Made by a program: the position numbers and the translations under genes | Shown: positions 30,541 through 40,102 of the stretch, piece by piece | How the letters are laid out: every line of letters starts with the position of its first letter | Numbering within the stretch: position 1 is the stretch's first letter | Notes under the pieces: model-generated | Told to the model about the DNA's origin: nothing | The model's database searches: none | What the model saw: the letters and a program-made list of their open reading frames with translations, nothing else | Assembly: GCA_900316555.1 (NCBI GenBank) | Contig: ONDL01000004.1 | Coordinates: 1 to 64,000 of the forward strand | DNA: 64,000 nt | Direction of reading: 5' to 3' | From: an uncultured Eubacteriales bacterium | GTDB taxonomy: Bacteria > Bacillota > Clostridia > Oscillospirales > Acutalibacteraceae

Positions 30541-33500
30541 GATTAAAATCATTGCAGATACAGGGCTTCAAGACCTTTCCCGACAAAACCAAATTATCTT
30601 TTGAGCAGGGAATCACCTCGGTCGTAGGCCCGAACGGTTCAGGCAAGAGCAATATCAGCGACGCGATTCGCTGGGTTCTCGGCGAACAGTCGCCCAAAAG
30701 CCTGCGCTGCTCCAAGATGGAGGACGTTGTCTTTAACGGCACGGACAAGCGCAAGCGTCAGGGTTACGCCGAGGTCACGCTGAACATTGACAACTCCGAC
30801 CGCTTTCTGCCTTTTGACGGTGATGAGATCGCCGTCACCAGACGGTACTACCGAAGCGGCGAGAGCGAATACATGATAAACAAGGCCGCCGTAAGACTAA
30901 GGGACATCAACGAGCTGTTCATGGACACAGGCTTGGGTCGCGACGGCTACTCGATGATAGGACAGGGCAAAATCGACAGCATCGTTTCCTCCAAAAGCGA
31001 GGACAGACGGGAGATTTTCGAAGAAGCGGCGGGTATTTCACGCTACCGCTACCGCAAAATCGACGCCGAGAGAAAGCTCAAGAACACCGAGGAAAACCTA
31101 CTGCGTCTGCGCGATATCGTCACGGAGCTCGAGGAGCGCGTAGGGCCGCTGAAAAAGCAGTCCGAGAAGGCGCAGAAGTTTCTGGAGCTGTCCGAAGAAA
31201 AACGCGGACTTGAAATCGCTCTGTGGCTGCTGACTCTTGACAAGTCGCAGGAAAGCCTGAAGGAGCAGGAGGAGAAAATCGCCATCGCGCGCGCTCAGTA
31301 CGACGCCGCTGAACAGGCTCTCAAGGATATCCAGGAGGAGAACGACCAAATCTATTTCAAGACGGGTTCTCTGTCCTCGAAGGCTGAGGAGCTGAGAAAT
31401 CAGGTGTCCTCGCTAGACTCAGAGATTGCCGCAAAGCGCGCGGATATCTCCGTTGCCGAGAACGATATTCTCCACAATAACGGGAACATCGCAAGGCTTC
31501 AGGGAGAAATTGAGCAGGCGGACAAGAACGCTGACGAGCTCGACAAGACTATCGCCGAGAAGCAGGAGAAGATCACTGCCCTCGACTTTGAAATCACCTC
31601 AAAGCAGCGCGAGTACGCCAAAATCTCCGAACAGTTAAACACTATAAACCTCGACTCGAGCCGCAGCGGTGATAAATTACAGGAGCTCACCGCCGAGCTG
31701 TCTGTACTGACAACCCAGTCGGCGGACGCGAGGGTCATCGACATGACCACGGACAGCAGCATCAACGAGCTGACCGCGAGAATCGAAAACCTTAAAGAAA
31801 CAAACGAAGAAAAAACCGTTCAGCTCAAAGAGCTCGGCGAGATGAAGGAGAGCTACTCCGAACAGAAAAAAACCGTGCAGGAAGAAATCTCATCGGCTGA
31901 GAACTCCATAGCGGGCTTGGAAATGAAGCTGAATTCCAAAAATAAAAAGAGAAATGAGCTCAAAGCCGAAAGTGACAGGCTGACACTTGACCTAAACGAG
32001 CACAGGAGAAAAATCTCCTTTCTCGAGAACCTCGAGCGCAACCTCGAGGGCTTCTCAAAGAGCGTAAAGGTCGTGATCAACGCCTCGCGCAACGGCAGAC
32101 TTAAGGGTATCTGCGGCCCTGTTTCGAGAGTTATCTCGGTGCCGTCTGAGTACGCCGTCGCGATAGAAACAGCCCTCGACGCGAAGCAGGCTATCCGCTA
32201 CCTCAAATCCTCTGACGGAGGACGCGCAACCTTCCTTCCGCTGAATACGATCAAGCCCAGAGAGCTGCGCGAAAACGGCCTCGACGACTGTTACGGCTTC
32301 ATCGGTGTGGCGGCTGAGCTGTGCTCCTGCGAGGACAGATACAGAAATATTCTCAGCTCGCTTCTCGGCAAGATCGTTATCGCCGAGGACTTGAACAGCG
32401 CCGCTTCTATCGCAAAGCGCTATTCCTACCGCTTCAAGGTAGTGACCCTCGACGGTCAGGTCGTCAACGCGGGCGGTTCGCTCACAGGCGGCTCACAGCT
32501 GAGAAACACGGGCGTGCTGAGCCGCGCTTCCGAAATCGCTCAGCTCAAGGCACAGACAGAGAGCCTTATCAAAAAGGCAAAGGAAGCCGAAAACAACACC
32601 GAACAGCTTAACCGTGAGTGCGCCGCAATCGACGCGGAGCTTCTCGGCACGCGCGCGGATCTGTCGAACAGACAGCAGGATCTTGCGCGTATGCAGGCTG
32701 AAAGCAGAGCTTGCGACACTGAATATGAAAATACCAAGGAATTGATTAATAATTCCGAAAAAGAAATAAATGATTGCCTTGACCGTATTGAAACGCTTAA
32801 AAAGGACAGGGCAGAGGCGAGAGAAAGACTCACCGACCTCAATCTAAAGATCGCCGCTGCCGAAGAAAAAGTCAATTCCGTCACGGGCAGCCGCGCTGAG
32901 CTTACTCAGAAGCGCGAGCAGCTATCCGACACCATGCAGAATATCCGCCTTGAAATCGTCAGGGCACAGAAGGACATCGACGCGCTCAATTCTGAGATCG
33001 TATACGCAAAGAACACAGGCTCGGATAACGAGGATAAGAAGGCACAGCTTAAATTACAGATTGAGGAATTCAAAGCGGCTATTGAACAGTCACACGAGAG
33101 AATCGCGGAGATCAACGCCGCTATCGATTCATGTGAGGCGACAAAGAAGTCCGTAACAGAACAGATCGCCGCTGTCAGCGCGCAGCGTGAGGAGCTTGAA
33201 AAGCGCACCGCGGAGATCCGCAGCCTTGAGCGCGACAAGACCTCCGAGCGCGAGCTTTCGGGCAGAGAGCTTGCACGACTTGAAGAACGCAAGATCAACA
33301 TTGAAAAAGAGTATAATAATATTATCTCGAAGCTCTGGGAGGAGTATGAGCTAACCCGCCGCGAGGCGGAAAAGACCGCGATCAAAATCGAGGAACCCGC
33401 AAAGGCTCAGAAGCGTCTGACAGAGCTCAAGCAGGGCATCAAGAGCCTCGGCAACGTAAACGTCAGCGCGATCGAGGAATACAAAGAGGTTTCCGAGCGG

Positions 33501-34073
33501 TACGAATTTATGAGCGTACAGGTCGCCGATGTTGAAAAGTCAAAGGCTGAAATCGAAAAACTCATCGTTACACTAACCAAGCAGATGAAGGAGATCTTTG
33601 TCGAGAGCTTCGGCGCTATAAACCGCAACTTTACCGAGACCTTCAAGGAGCTCTTCGGCGGCGGTACGGCTTCTCTGTCGCTTTCAGACCCCGAGAATAT
33701 CCTCACGAGCGGCATTGATATCCTCGTTCACCCGCCCGGCAAAATCGTAGTTCACCTCGACGCTCTCTCGGGCGGCGAAAAGGCACTTGTCGCGGTCGCT
33801 CTGTATTTCGCGATCATGAAGGTTCGACCCGCGCCGTTCTGCGTAATGGACGAGATCGAGGCGGCTCTCGACGACGTAAACGTTTTCCGCTTTGCAAGCT
33901 ACCTGCGCAGACTCACCGCAAAAACCCAGTTCATTCTGATTACTCACCGCCGCGGCACCATGGAGGAAGCAGACGTTCTGTACGGTGTTACGATGCAGGA
34001 CGAGGGCATTTCAAAGCTTCTCGAGCTGCGTTCCACCGAGGTCGCCGAAAAGCTGGGAATAGATTCGAAATAA
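30537..34073 (+). CDS. smc: Chromosome segregation ATPase SMC
   Basis: SMC dimers organise and help segregate the chromosome with ScpA/ScpB. The 1178 residues have Walker A GPNGSGKSNISDAIRW near 33, the GRDGYSMIGQGKID loop near 143, two long coiled-coil arms (about 170-500 and 660-1010), a hinge at about 510-640 with SLTGGSQ-type glycines just after it, the C-loop LSGGEKALVAVAL near 1078 and Walker B FCVMDEIEAALDD near 1103. Full length. The start is TTG 30537 with GGGGTGAG upstream, overlapping the radical SAM stop. ftsY follows 12 bases on. Confidence 0.97.
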   Translation: MRLKSLQIQGFKTFPDKTKLSFEQGITSVVGPNGSGKSNISDAIRWVLGEQSPKSLRCSKMEDVVFNGTDKRKRQGYAEVTLNIDNSDRFLPFDGDEIAVTRRYYRSGESEYMINKAAVRLRDINELFMDTGLGRDGYSMIGQGKIDSIVSSKSEDRREIFEEAAGISRYRYRKIDAERKLKNTEENLLRLRDIVTELEERVGPLKKQSEKAQKFLELSEEKRGLEIALWLLTLDKSQESLKEQEEKIAIARAQYDAAEQALKDIQEENDQIYFKTGSLSSKAEELRNQVSSLDSEIAAKRADISVAENDILHNNGNIARLQGEIEQADKNADELDKTIAEKQEKITALDFEITSKQREYAKISEQLNTINLDSSRSGDKLQELTAELSVLTTQSADARVIDMTTDSSINELTARIENLKETNEEKTVQLKELGEMKESYSEQKKTVQEEISSAENSIAGLEMKLNSKNKKRNELKAESDRLTLDLNEHRRKISFLENLERNLEGFSKSVKVVINASRNGRLKGICGPVSRVISVPSEYAVAIETALDAKQAIRYLKSSDGGRATFLPLNTIKPRELRENGLDDCYGFIGVAAELCSCEDRYRNILSSLLGKIVIAEDLNSAASIAKRYSYRFKVVTLDGQVVNAGGSLTGGSQLRNTGVLSRASEIAQLKAQTESLIKKAKEAENNTEQLNRECAAIDAELLGTRADLSNRQQDLARMQAESRACDTEYENTKELINNSEKEINDCLDRIETLKKDRAEARERLTDLNLKIAAAEEKVNSVTGSRAELTQKREQLSDTMQNIRLEIVRAQKDIDALNSEIVYAKNTGSDNEDKKAQLKLQIEEFKAAIEQSHERIAEINAAIDSCEATKKSVTEQIAAVSAQREELEKRTAEIRSLERDKTSERELSGRELARLEERKINIEKEYNNIISKLWEEYELTRREAEKTAIKIEEPAKAQKRLTELKQGIKSLGNVNVSAIEEYKEVSERYEFMSVQVADVEKSKAEIEKLIVTLTKQMKEIFVESFGAINRNFTETFKELFGGGTASLSLSDPENILTSGIDILVHPPGKIVVHLDALSGGEKALVAVALYFAIMKVRPAPFCVMDEIEAALDDVNVFRFASYLRRLTAKTQFILITHRRGTMEEADVLYGVTMQDEGISKLLELRSTEVAEKLGIDSK

Positions 34074-34085
34074 AGGAGTATTCTT

Positions 34086-35009
34086 ATGGGATTATTCAGT
34101 AAAATCAAAGAAGGCTTAAAAAAGACAAGAAAGGCTGTCATGGGTCAGATCGAGTCCATGCTCAGATCCTTTACAAAGATAGACGAGGAGCTCTTTGAGG
34201 AGCTTGAGGAGCTGCTCGTTATGGGCGATGTGGGCGTGCCTACCGCTCAGAAAATCTGTGAGGAGCTTCGTGTCCGCGTCAAGAAGGAGGGCATTACCGA
34301 CCCCAAAGAGATCAACAGACTGCTCGAGGAGGTCATCACCGAAATGCTCTCGGGCGGCGAAGAGCTTGACGTTTCCACAAGCCCGTCGATAATTCTCGTG
34401 ATCGGCGTCAACGGCGTCGGCAAGACCACCACCATCGGCAAGCTCGCGAACAACCTCCGTTTGCAGGGCAAGCGCGTCCTGCTCGCCGCTGCGGATACCT
34501 TCCGCGCCGCCGCAATCGACCAGCTCGACATCTGGGCGCAGAGAAGCGGCTGCGAGATCATCAAGCAGAAGGAAGGCAGCGACCCTGCCGCCGTGATCTT
34601 CGACGCTATCGCCGCCGCTAAGGCGAGAGGCTGTGACGTAATAATCTGCGACACAGCGGGCAGACTTCACAACAAAAAGCACCTCATGGACGAGCTTGCG
34701 AAAATCAACCGCGTTATCGACAGAGAGCTTCCCGACGCGGCAAAGGAAAAACTCCTCGTGCTCGACGCCACTACAGGTCAGAATGCCGTAAATCAGGCTG
34801 AGCAGTTCCGTCAGGCGACAGGCATCACGGGTATCGTGCTCACAAAGCTCGACGGCACCGCAAAGGGCGGCGTTGTCCTCGCAATCAAGGACGGTTTGGG
34901 CATTCCCGTCAAGTATATCGGCGTGGGCGAGCAGATCGACGACTTGCAGCCCTTCAACGCCGAGGACTTCGCGCGTGCTCTGTTCACAAAAACGGAGGGC
35001 GCTGAATAA
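34086..35009 (+). CDS. ftsY: Signal recognition particle receptor FtsY
   Basis: FtsY docks SRP-bound ribosomes at the membrane. The 307 residues are the short Gram-positive form without an acidic A domain: an N-terminal helical bundle, then the NG GTPase with G1 [15 protein letters not shown] near 108, [13 protein letters not shown] near 140, G3 [14 protein letters not shown] near 188 and G4 [10 protein letters not shown] near 257. The first residues form a basic amphipathic helix for membrane binding. AAAGGAG precedes ATG 34086. Its TAA shares a base with the next ATG. Confidence 0.97.
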   Translation: MGLFSKIKEGLKKTRKAVMGQIESMLRSFTKIDEELFEELEELLVMGDVGVPTAQKICEELRVRVKKEGITDPKEINRLLEEVITEMLSGGEELDVSTSPSIILVIGVNGVGKTTTIGKLANNLRLQGKRVLLAAADTFRAAAIDQLDIWAQRSGCEIIKQKEGSDPAAVIFDAIAAAKARGCDVIICDTAGRLHNKKHLMDELAKINRVIDRELPDAAKEKLLVLDATTGQNAVNQAEQFRQATGITGIVLTKLDGTAKGGVVLAIKDGLGIPVKYIGVGEQIDDLQPFNAEDFARALFTKTEGAE

Positions 35010-35602
35010 TGAAGTTTATTATCGCTACAAATAACAAGAAGAAGCTCGTCGAGATGGAGCGTATCCTGAAGCCGCTCGGCATTGAAGCCGTCAGCGCAAA
35101 GGACGCGGGCGTTGTGCTCGACGAGGTTGACGAGACGGGCACCACCTTTGGCGAGAATGCCTTTCTCAAGGCAAACGCCGCCTATATAAAGACCGGTATG
35201 CCCGCAGTCGCGGACGATTCGGGCATCTGTGTTGACGCTCTCGGCGGCAGACCGGGTATCTTCTCGGCGCGCTACAGCCCCGAGGACTGCGTCACCGACG
35301 AGGACAGAACCGCAAAGATTCTGGAGGAGCTTCAGGGCGTTCCGGACGAGAAACGCGGCGCTCATTACACCTGCGCTATCTGCTGCATTCTTCCCGACGG
35401 CAGCAAAATTGAGATCGAAGAAACCTGCGAGGGAAAAATCGGCTACGAGTTCATCGGCGACGGCGGCTTCGGCTACGACCCGATTTTCTACTTCGGAGAC
35501 AAGACCTTCGCCCAGATAAGCGGAGAGGATAAGGACAAGGTCAGCCACAGAGGCAAGGCGCTTAGAAAATTACAGGCGGCTCTCAGGGAACATTTCGGCT
35601 GA
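35009..35602 (+). CDS. rdgB: Non-canonical purine NTP pyrophosphatase (RdgB/HAM1)
   Basis: Removes dITP, ITP and XTP from the nucleotide pool. The 197 residues start FIIATNNKKKLVEMERIL (substrate loop), then TFGENAFLKANAAY near 50 and ADDSGICVDALGGRPGIFSARY near 70, and end with SHRGKALRKL, which carries the His-Arg of the family. Complete. It is translationally coupled to ftsY by TAATG and followed by yhbY. Confidence 0.96.
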   Translation: MKFIIATNNKKKLVEMERILKPLGIEAVSAKDAGVVLDEVDETGTTFGENAFLKANAAYIKTGMPAVADDSGICVDALGGRPGIFSARYSPEDCVTDEDRTAKILEELQGVPDEKRGAHYTCAICCILPDGSKIEIEETCEGKIGYEFIGDGGFGYDPIFYFGDKTFAQISGEDKDKVSHRGKALRKLQAALREHFG

Positions 35603-35617
35603 TCGGAAGGGGAAATT

Positions 35618-35926
35618 ATGTTAACAAGCAAACAAAGAGCGTATCTCAGAGGACTTGCCAACAGTTTTGAGACAATTCTGATTGTCGGCAAGGGCGAGAT
35701 TACGGACAATATCATAATGCAGGCGGACACCGCGCTCACCGCGCGCGAGCTTATCAAGTGCAAGGTGCTCGAGACAAGCGCCTACTCCTCACGCGAGGCG
35801 GCTGATATGATCGCCGAAAAGTGCGGCGCTGACGTGGTTCAGGTCATCGGCTCAAAATTCGTGCTCTACCGCCCGAACCCAAAGGAGCCGAAGATCGTTC
35901 TGCCCAAGGCGAAAAAGAAAAACTGA
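35618..35926 (+). CDS. yhbY: YhbY-type CRM domain RNA-binding protein
   Basis: A 102-residue CRM (CRS1-YhbY) domain: TSKQRAYLRGLANSFETI at the start, VGKGEITDNIIMQAD near 28, and the strand VIGSKFVLYRPNP near the end. YhbY binds pre-50S ribosomal particles. GGAAGGGGAA precedes ATG 35618. It lies in a rdgB-yhbY-yqeK-rsfS order seen widely in Firmicutes. Confidence 0.93.
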   Translation: MLTSKQRAYLRGLANSFETILIVGKGEITDNIIMQADTALTARELIKCKVLETSAYSSREAADMIAEKCGADVVQVIGSKFVLYRPNPKEPKIVLPKAKKKN

Positions 35927-35942
35927 CCGCGGGGTGACTGAC

Positions 35943-36515
35943 TTGAAAACGTCTGAGTACAAGGATTTCATCCGTCAAAAAATGGGGGATTACCGCTTCA
36001 CTCACAGCGTAAACGTCGCTGACGAGGCGGTGGCTCTCGCAAAAATATACGGCTGCGACGAGGAGCTTGCCTACACCGCGGGAATTCTGCACGATGTGAC
36101 AAAGGAATTTCCCAAGGACGAGCAGTTGCAAATTATCGCGGACGGTGGTATAATCTTAGACAGCGTGCAGAAAAACGCACCTAAGCTGTGGCACAGCATA
36201 AGCGGCAGCGTATATGTGCGCGATTATCTGGGTATAAAAAATAACGACATCATCAACGCGGTTCGTTACCACACAACCGGCAGAGCGGGTATGAGCCTGC
36301 TGGAAAAAATCATCTATATCGCGGATTTCACCTCGGCTGAGAGAAGCTACAAGGACGTTGATATCATGCGCGGGCTCTCGAGGAAAACCCTCGAGGACGC
36401 GATGCTTTTTTCCTGCAAGTTCACAATCGGAAACCTCTCCTCAAAGGAGCTGGCGATCCACCCCGATCAGCTCGACTGTTACAACGAATTGGTTTTGAAT
36501 ATCGAAAGGGAGTAG
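35943..36515 (+). CDS. yqeK: HD-domain Ap4A hydrolase YqeK
   Basis: YqeK splits diadenosine tetraphosphate symmetrically into two ADP. The 190 residues show His in RFTHSVNVADEA near 21, the HD pair in AGILHDVTKE near 50, later metal ligands in WHSISGS near 82 and RYHTTGRAGM near 107, and an IIYIADFTSAERSY segment near 126. The start is uncertain: TTG 35943 has GGGGTG six bases upstream, while GTG 35934 adds three residues and lacks a clear site. An internal promoter (36126-36154) points to rsfS. Three bases separate it from rsfS. Confidence 0.9.
   Translation: MKTSEYKDFIRQKMGDYRFTHSVNVADEAVALAKIYGCDEELAYTAGILHDVTKEFPKDEQLQIIADGGIILDSVQKNAPKLWHSISGSVYVRDYLGIKNNDIINAVRYHTTGRAGMSLLEKIIYIADFTSAERSYKDVDIMRGLSRKTLEDAMLFSCKFTIGNLSSKELAIHPDQLDCYNELVLNIERE
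36126..36154 (+). promoter_or_regulatory. Candidate internal promoter in yqeK for rsfS-leuS
   Basis: TTGCAA (36126-36131), a 17-base spacer and perfect TATAAT (36149-36154) inside the yqeK coding sequence, about 365 bases before rsfS. Confidence 0.5.
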
Positions 36516-36518
36516 TCT

Positions 36519-36875
36519 ATGACAGCTTACGAAACCGCCGTTGCCGCCGCAAAGGCGATTGACGGCAAAAAAGGACTGAATATTCAGGTTATAGAAATCG
36601 GCGACGTTTCCGTTATCGCCGACTATATGGTTATCGCAACGGGCAACAGCTCCACCCACGTCAAGGCGCTTGCCGACGAGGTTGAGTATCAGCTCGACAA
36701 GGCGGGCGTTTCCGTCAGCCACATCGAGGGCTACCGCTCAAACAGCTGGATCCTGCTCGATTACATCGACGTGCTCGTCAACGTGTTCTCCGAGGAGGCG
36801 AGGGAGTTTTATGACCTCGACCGTCTATGGCAGGACGGCAAGCCCGTTGATCTGACGGACATCATTACGGATTAA
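36519..36875 (+). CDS. rsfS: Ribosome silencing factor RsfS
   Basis: RsfS binds uL14 and blocks joining of subunits when nutrients are scarce. The 118 residues carry the family pattern: ATGNSSTHVKALADEVEYQL near 47, IEGYRSNSWILLDYIDVLVNVFSEEAREFYDLDRLW near 70-108. Full length. AAAGGGAG precedes ATG 36519. It sits between yqeK and leuS and would be cotranscribed with both. Confidence 0.94.
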   Translation: MTAYETAVAAAKAIDGKKGLNIQVIEIGDVSVIADYMVIATGNSSTHVKALADEVEYQLDKAGVSVSHIEGYRSNSWILLDYIDVLVNVFSEEAREFYDLDRLWQDGKPVDLTDIITD

Positions 36876-36893
36876 ATTACGGAGGGAAGTAAA

Positions 36894-39305
36894 TTGAAGT
36901 ATAATCATAAGGCTGTAGAGCCTAAATGGCAGGAAATATGGGAAGAAAAGGGCGTTTTCCACGCTCAGGACAACAGCGACAAGGAGAAGTTCTACGCTCT
37001 TATCGAGTTCCCTTACCCCTCGGGTCAGGGTCTGCACGTAGGACATCCGCGTCCGTATACCGCTCTCGACACCGTTGCGAGAAAGCGCCGTCTGCAGGGC
37101 TATAACGTGCTCTATCCGATCGGCTGGGACGCGTTCGGACTTCCGACAGAGAACTACGCCATCAAGAACCACATTCACCCCGAAATCGTTACAAAGAACA
37201 ACATCGCGCGCTTCAAGAAGCAGATCCAGTCGCTCGGTATCTCCTTCGACTGGAGCCGCGAGATCAATACCACCGACCCCGACTACTACAAGTGGACACA
37301 GTGGATCTTCATTCAGCTCTTCAAGAAGGGCCTTGCCTACAAGAAGGAGATGAACGTCAACTGGTGCACCTCATGTAAGTGCGTCCTCGCCAACGAAGAG
37401 GTCGTCAACGGCGTGTGCGAGCGCTGCGGCAGCGAGGTTGTCCACAAGGTCAAGTCACAGTGGATGCTCAAAATCACCGAGTACGCCGACAGACTAATCA
37501 ATGACCTCGACCTCGTAAACTACCCCGAGCGCGTTAAGGCTCAGCAGAAGAACTGGATCGGCAGAAGCACAGGCGCCGAGGTTGACTTCACTACAACCAC
37601 AGGCGACATTCTCACCGTTTATACCACCAGAGCCGACACACTCTACGGCGCTACATATATGGTAATCTCACCCGAGCACCCCCTTATCGAGAAGTGGGCG
37701 GACAAGCTCGGCAACATGGACGAGATCCGCGAGTATCAGGCTGCTGCAGCGAGAAAGTCCGACTTTGAGCGCACCGAGGTCGCCAAGGACAAGACAGGCG
37801 TCAAGCTCGACGGCGTCCGCGCGATCAACCCCGTAAACAACAAGGAGATCCCGATTTTCATCTCCGACTATGTTCTCGTGTCCTACGGTACGGGCGCTAT
37901 CATGGCGGTACCCGCTCACGACACCCGCGACTGGGAGTTCGCAAAGAAGTTTGACCTCCCGATCATCGAGGTTGTAAAGGGCGGCAACGTTCAGGAAGAA
38001 GCTTTCACCGACTGCGCGACAGGCATCATGGTAAACTCCGGTATGCTCGACGGTCTGAGCGTTGACGACGCAAAGAAGAAAATCATCGAATGGCTGACTG
38101 CAGAGGGCAAGGGTCACGCCAAGGTCAACTACAAGCTGCGCGACTGGGTATTCTCACGCCAGCGTTACTGGGGCGAGCCTATCCCGATCGTTCACTGCGA
38201 CAAGTGCGGCTTCGTACCCCTCGACGAGAGCGAGCTTCCGCTCAGACTGCCGATGGTTGAGTCCTACGAGCCGACCGACAACGGCGAATCTCCGCTCGCA
38301 AACATGACAGACTGGATTTCCACCACCTGTCCGTGCTGCGGCGGCAAGGCTACCCGCGAGACCGACACAATGCCCCAGTGGGCAGGCTCCTCGTGGTACT
38401 TCCTGCGCTACATGGATCCCCACAATGATGAAGCTCTCGCTTCAAAGGAAGCGCTCGAGTACTGGTCGCCCGTTGACTGGTACAACGGCGGTATGGAGCA
38501 TACAACACTCCACCTGCTCTACAGCCGCTTCTGGCACAAGTTCCTCTACGACATCGGCGTTGTGCCCACTCCCGAGCCCTACGCAAAGCGTACCTCTCAC
38601 GGCATGATCCTCGGCGAGAACGGCGAGAAAATGAGCAAGTCCAGAGGCAACGTGGTAAACCCCGACGACATCGTAAACGAGTACGGCGCCGATACAATGC
38701 GTCTGTATGAGATGTTCATCGGCGACTTTGAGAAGGCCGCTCCGTGGAGCCAGGCTAGCATCCGCGGCTGCCGCAGATTCATCGAGAGATACTGGAACCT
38801 CCAGACTAACCTCGTCGACGGCGACACTATCCGTCCCGAGCTCGAGAGCGCTTTCCACAAGACTATCAGGAAGGTCGGCGACGACATCGAGAACATCAAG
38901 TTCAACACCGCTATCGCCGCTCTGATGGCTCTTATCAACGATATCTCCAACGTCAAGACGATCAACAGGGAAGAGCTGAGGATCTTCTCGATCCTGCTCA
39001 ATCCGTTCGCGCCTCACGTAACCGAGGAGGTCTATTCCGCGAACAAGCTCGGCGAAGGAATTCTCGCCGAGGCTCAGTGGCCTGAGTACGACGAGAGCAA
39101 GTGCGTTGACGAGTCGATCGAGATCGTTGTTCAGGTCAACGGCAAGATCAAGGCTAAGCTCAATATCCCCGTTGACGCTTCAAAGGACGAGGTTCTTTCG
39201 CTTGCAAAATCCGACGAAAAGGTAAAAGCAGCGATCGAAAATATGCAGATCATCAAGGAAATTGTGGTTCCCAAAAAGCTCGTAAACCTCGTTGTTAAGC
39301 CATAA
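36894..39305 (+). CDS. leuS: Leucyl-tRNA synthetase
   Basis: Class Ia synthetase charging tRNA-Leu. The 803 residues have the HIGH-type motif [14 protein letters not shown] near 43, a zinc-like [18 protein letters not shown] pair near 160-185, the editing domain (about 220-400) and KMSKS in [16 protein letters not shown] near 580, then the anticodon domain and a short C-terminal VNGKIKAKL domain. Complete. The start is TTG 36894 after CGGAGGGAA. Only 18 bases separate it from rsfS, so there is no T-box leader of its own. Confidence 0.98.
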   Translation: MKYNHKAVEPKWQEIWEEKGVFHAQDNSDKEKFYALIEFPYPSGQGLHVGHPRPYTALDTVARKRRLQGYNVLYPIGWDAFGLPTENYAIKNHIHPEIVTKNNIARFKKQIQSLGISFDWSREINTTDPDYYKWTQWIFIQLFKKGLAYKKEMNVNWCTSCKCVLANEEVVNGVCERCGSEVVHKVKSQWMLKITEYADRLINDLDLVNYPERVKAQQKNWIGRSTGAEVDFTTTTGDILTVYTTRADTLYGATYMVISPEHPLIEKWADKLGNMDEIREYQAAAARKSDFERTEVAKDKTGVKLDGVRAINPVNNKEIPIFISDYVLVSYGTGAIMAVPAHDTRDWEFAKKFDLPIIEVVKGGNVQEEAFTDCATGIMVNSGMLDGLSVDDAKKKIIEWLTAEGKGHAKVNYKLRDWVFSRQRYWGEPIPIVHCDKCGFVPLDESELPLRLPMVESYEPTDNGESPLANMTDWISTTCPCCGGKATRETDTMPQWAGSSWYFLRYMDPHNDEALASKEALEYWSPVDWYNGGMEHTTLHLLYSRFWHKFLYDIGVVPTPEPYAKRTSHGMILGENGEKMSKSRGNVVNPDDIVNEYGADTMRLYEMFIGDFEKAAPWSQASIRGCRRFIERYWNLQTNLVDGDTIRPELESAFHKTIRKVGDDIENIKFNTAIAALMALINDISNVKTINREELRIFSILLNPFAPHVTEEVYSANKLGEGILAEAQWPEYDESKCVDESIEIVVQVNGKIKAKLNIPVDASKDEVLSLAKSDEKVKAAIENMQIIKEIVVPKKLVNLVVKP

Positions 39306-39348
39306 TCGTTGACAAAAACAAAATTTTTTATAAAATTCTACATTTCTA

Positions 39349-39377
39349 TTGACTTTATTAGCTGCATATTGTATAAT
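39349..39377 (+). promoter_or_regulatory. Sigma-A promoter of rpsU
   Basis: TTGACT (39349-39354), a 17-base spacer and TATAAT (39372-39377). Confidence 0.85.
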
Positions 39378-39400
39378 AACAAATGCAATTTTGCATATTA

Positions 39401-39422
39401 CCCATGCCATGTGGCAGATGGG
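39401..39422 (+). promoter_or_regulatory. Hairpin touching the rpsU ribosome site
   Basis: CCCAT/ATGGG and GCC/GGC pairs form a small hairpin whose last G bases belong to the GGGAGGG ribosome site of rpsU. It could damp translation. It is also compatible with chance. Confidence 0.4.
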
Positions 39423-39433
39423 AGGGATAATAG

Positions 39434-39610
39434 ATGGCTGAAATCAGATTAAAAGAGAATGAATCTCTTGAAAGTGCTTTAAGAAGATTCAAGAAGCAGT
39501 GTGCCAGAGCTGGTGTTATTGCCGAGGTGCGCAAGAGAGAGGCTTACGAGAAGCCCTCTGTAAAGCGTAAGAAGAAGTCAGAAGCAGCTCGCAAGCGCAA
39601 ATACAGGTAA
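39434..39610 (+). CDS. rpsU: 30S ribosomal protein bS21
   Basis: A 58-residue basic S21: [21 protein letters not shown], then [30 protein letters not shown] tail (split here only in description). bS21 sits near the anti-Shine-Dalgarno region of 16S rRNA and supports initiation. ATG 39434 follows GGGAGGG. A single-gene unit with its own strong promoter and terminator. It was too short for usual ORF length cut-offs, but composition and N-terminus are diagnostic. Confidence 0.95.
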   Translation: MAEIRLKENESLESALRRFKKQCARAGVIAEVRKREAYEKPSVKRKKKSEAARKRKYR

Positions 39611-39617
39611 AGAGATG

Positions 39618-39647
39618 GGCGGACAGTTTTATGCTGTCCGCCTTTTT
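39618..39647 (+). terminator. Terminator after rpsU
   Basis: A 9-bp stem, GGCGGACAG against CTGTCCGCC with a seven-base loop, then TTTTT. The aroQ start is only 17 bases on. Confidence 0.85.
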
Positions 39648-39664
39648 ATCAGGGGTGTATTAAT

Positions 39665-40102
39665 ATGAAAAAAATACTTGTAATGCTCGGTCCGAACCTC
39701 AATATGGTAGGTATCCGCGAAAAGGGCGTTTACGGCGCGGAGACAGCCGAGAGCATCGAAGCTCAGATCAAGGACTACGCGCTCAAGTCGGGCTTTGAAG
39801 CAGAGGTCTATCAGTCAAACCACGAGGGCGACCTTATCGACAAAATCCACTCTTCGCGCGAGGAATTCTGCGGCGCGGTCATCAACGCCGGAGCACTCAC
39901 TCACTACAGCTACGCTCTCAGGGACGCTATCGCCTGCGTACAGATTCCTTATGTCGAGGTGCATATGTCGAATATCCACGCCCGCGAGGAGTTCCGCCAC
40001 ACCTCGGTCATCGCGCCCGTCTGCAAGGGACAGATCGCAGGCTTCGGCAAGTTGAGCTATTTCCTAGCCATCGAAGCATTGAAGGAACTTTGCAATGAGT
40101 GA
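39665..40102 (+). CDS. aroQ: 3-dehydroquinate dehydratase, type II
   Basis: Third step of the shikimate pathway. The 145 residues have LGPNLNMVGIREKGVYG (Arg and catalytic Tyr), QSNHEGDLIDKIH near 50, INAGALTHYSYALRDAI near 73 and EVHMSNIHAREEFRHTS near 98, with catalytic His and substrate-binding Ser/Arg. Complete dodecameric type II enzyme. It starts at ATG 39665 after GGGGTGTA. The last eight bases overlap the peptidase gene. Confidence 0.96.
   Translation: MKKILVMLGPNLNMVGIREKGVYGAETAESIEAQIKDYALKSGFEAEVYQSNHEGDLIDKIHSSREEFCGAVINAGALTHYSYALRDAIACVQIPYVEVHMSNIHAREEFRHTSVIAPVCKGQIAGFGKLSYFLAIEALKELCNE

Noticed and set aside
33301..33322. TTGAAA close to TATAAT inside smc
   Set aside because: The boxes are only about five bases apart, too close for a sigma-A promoter.
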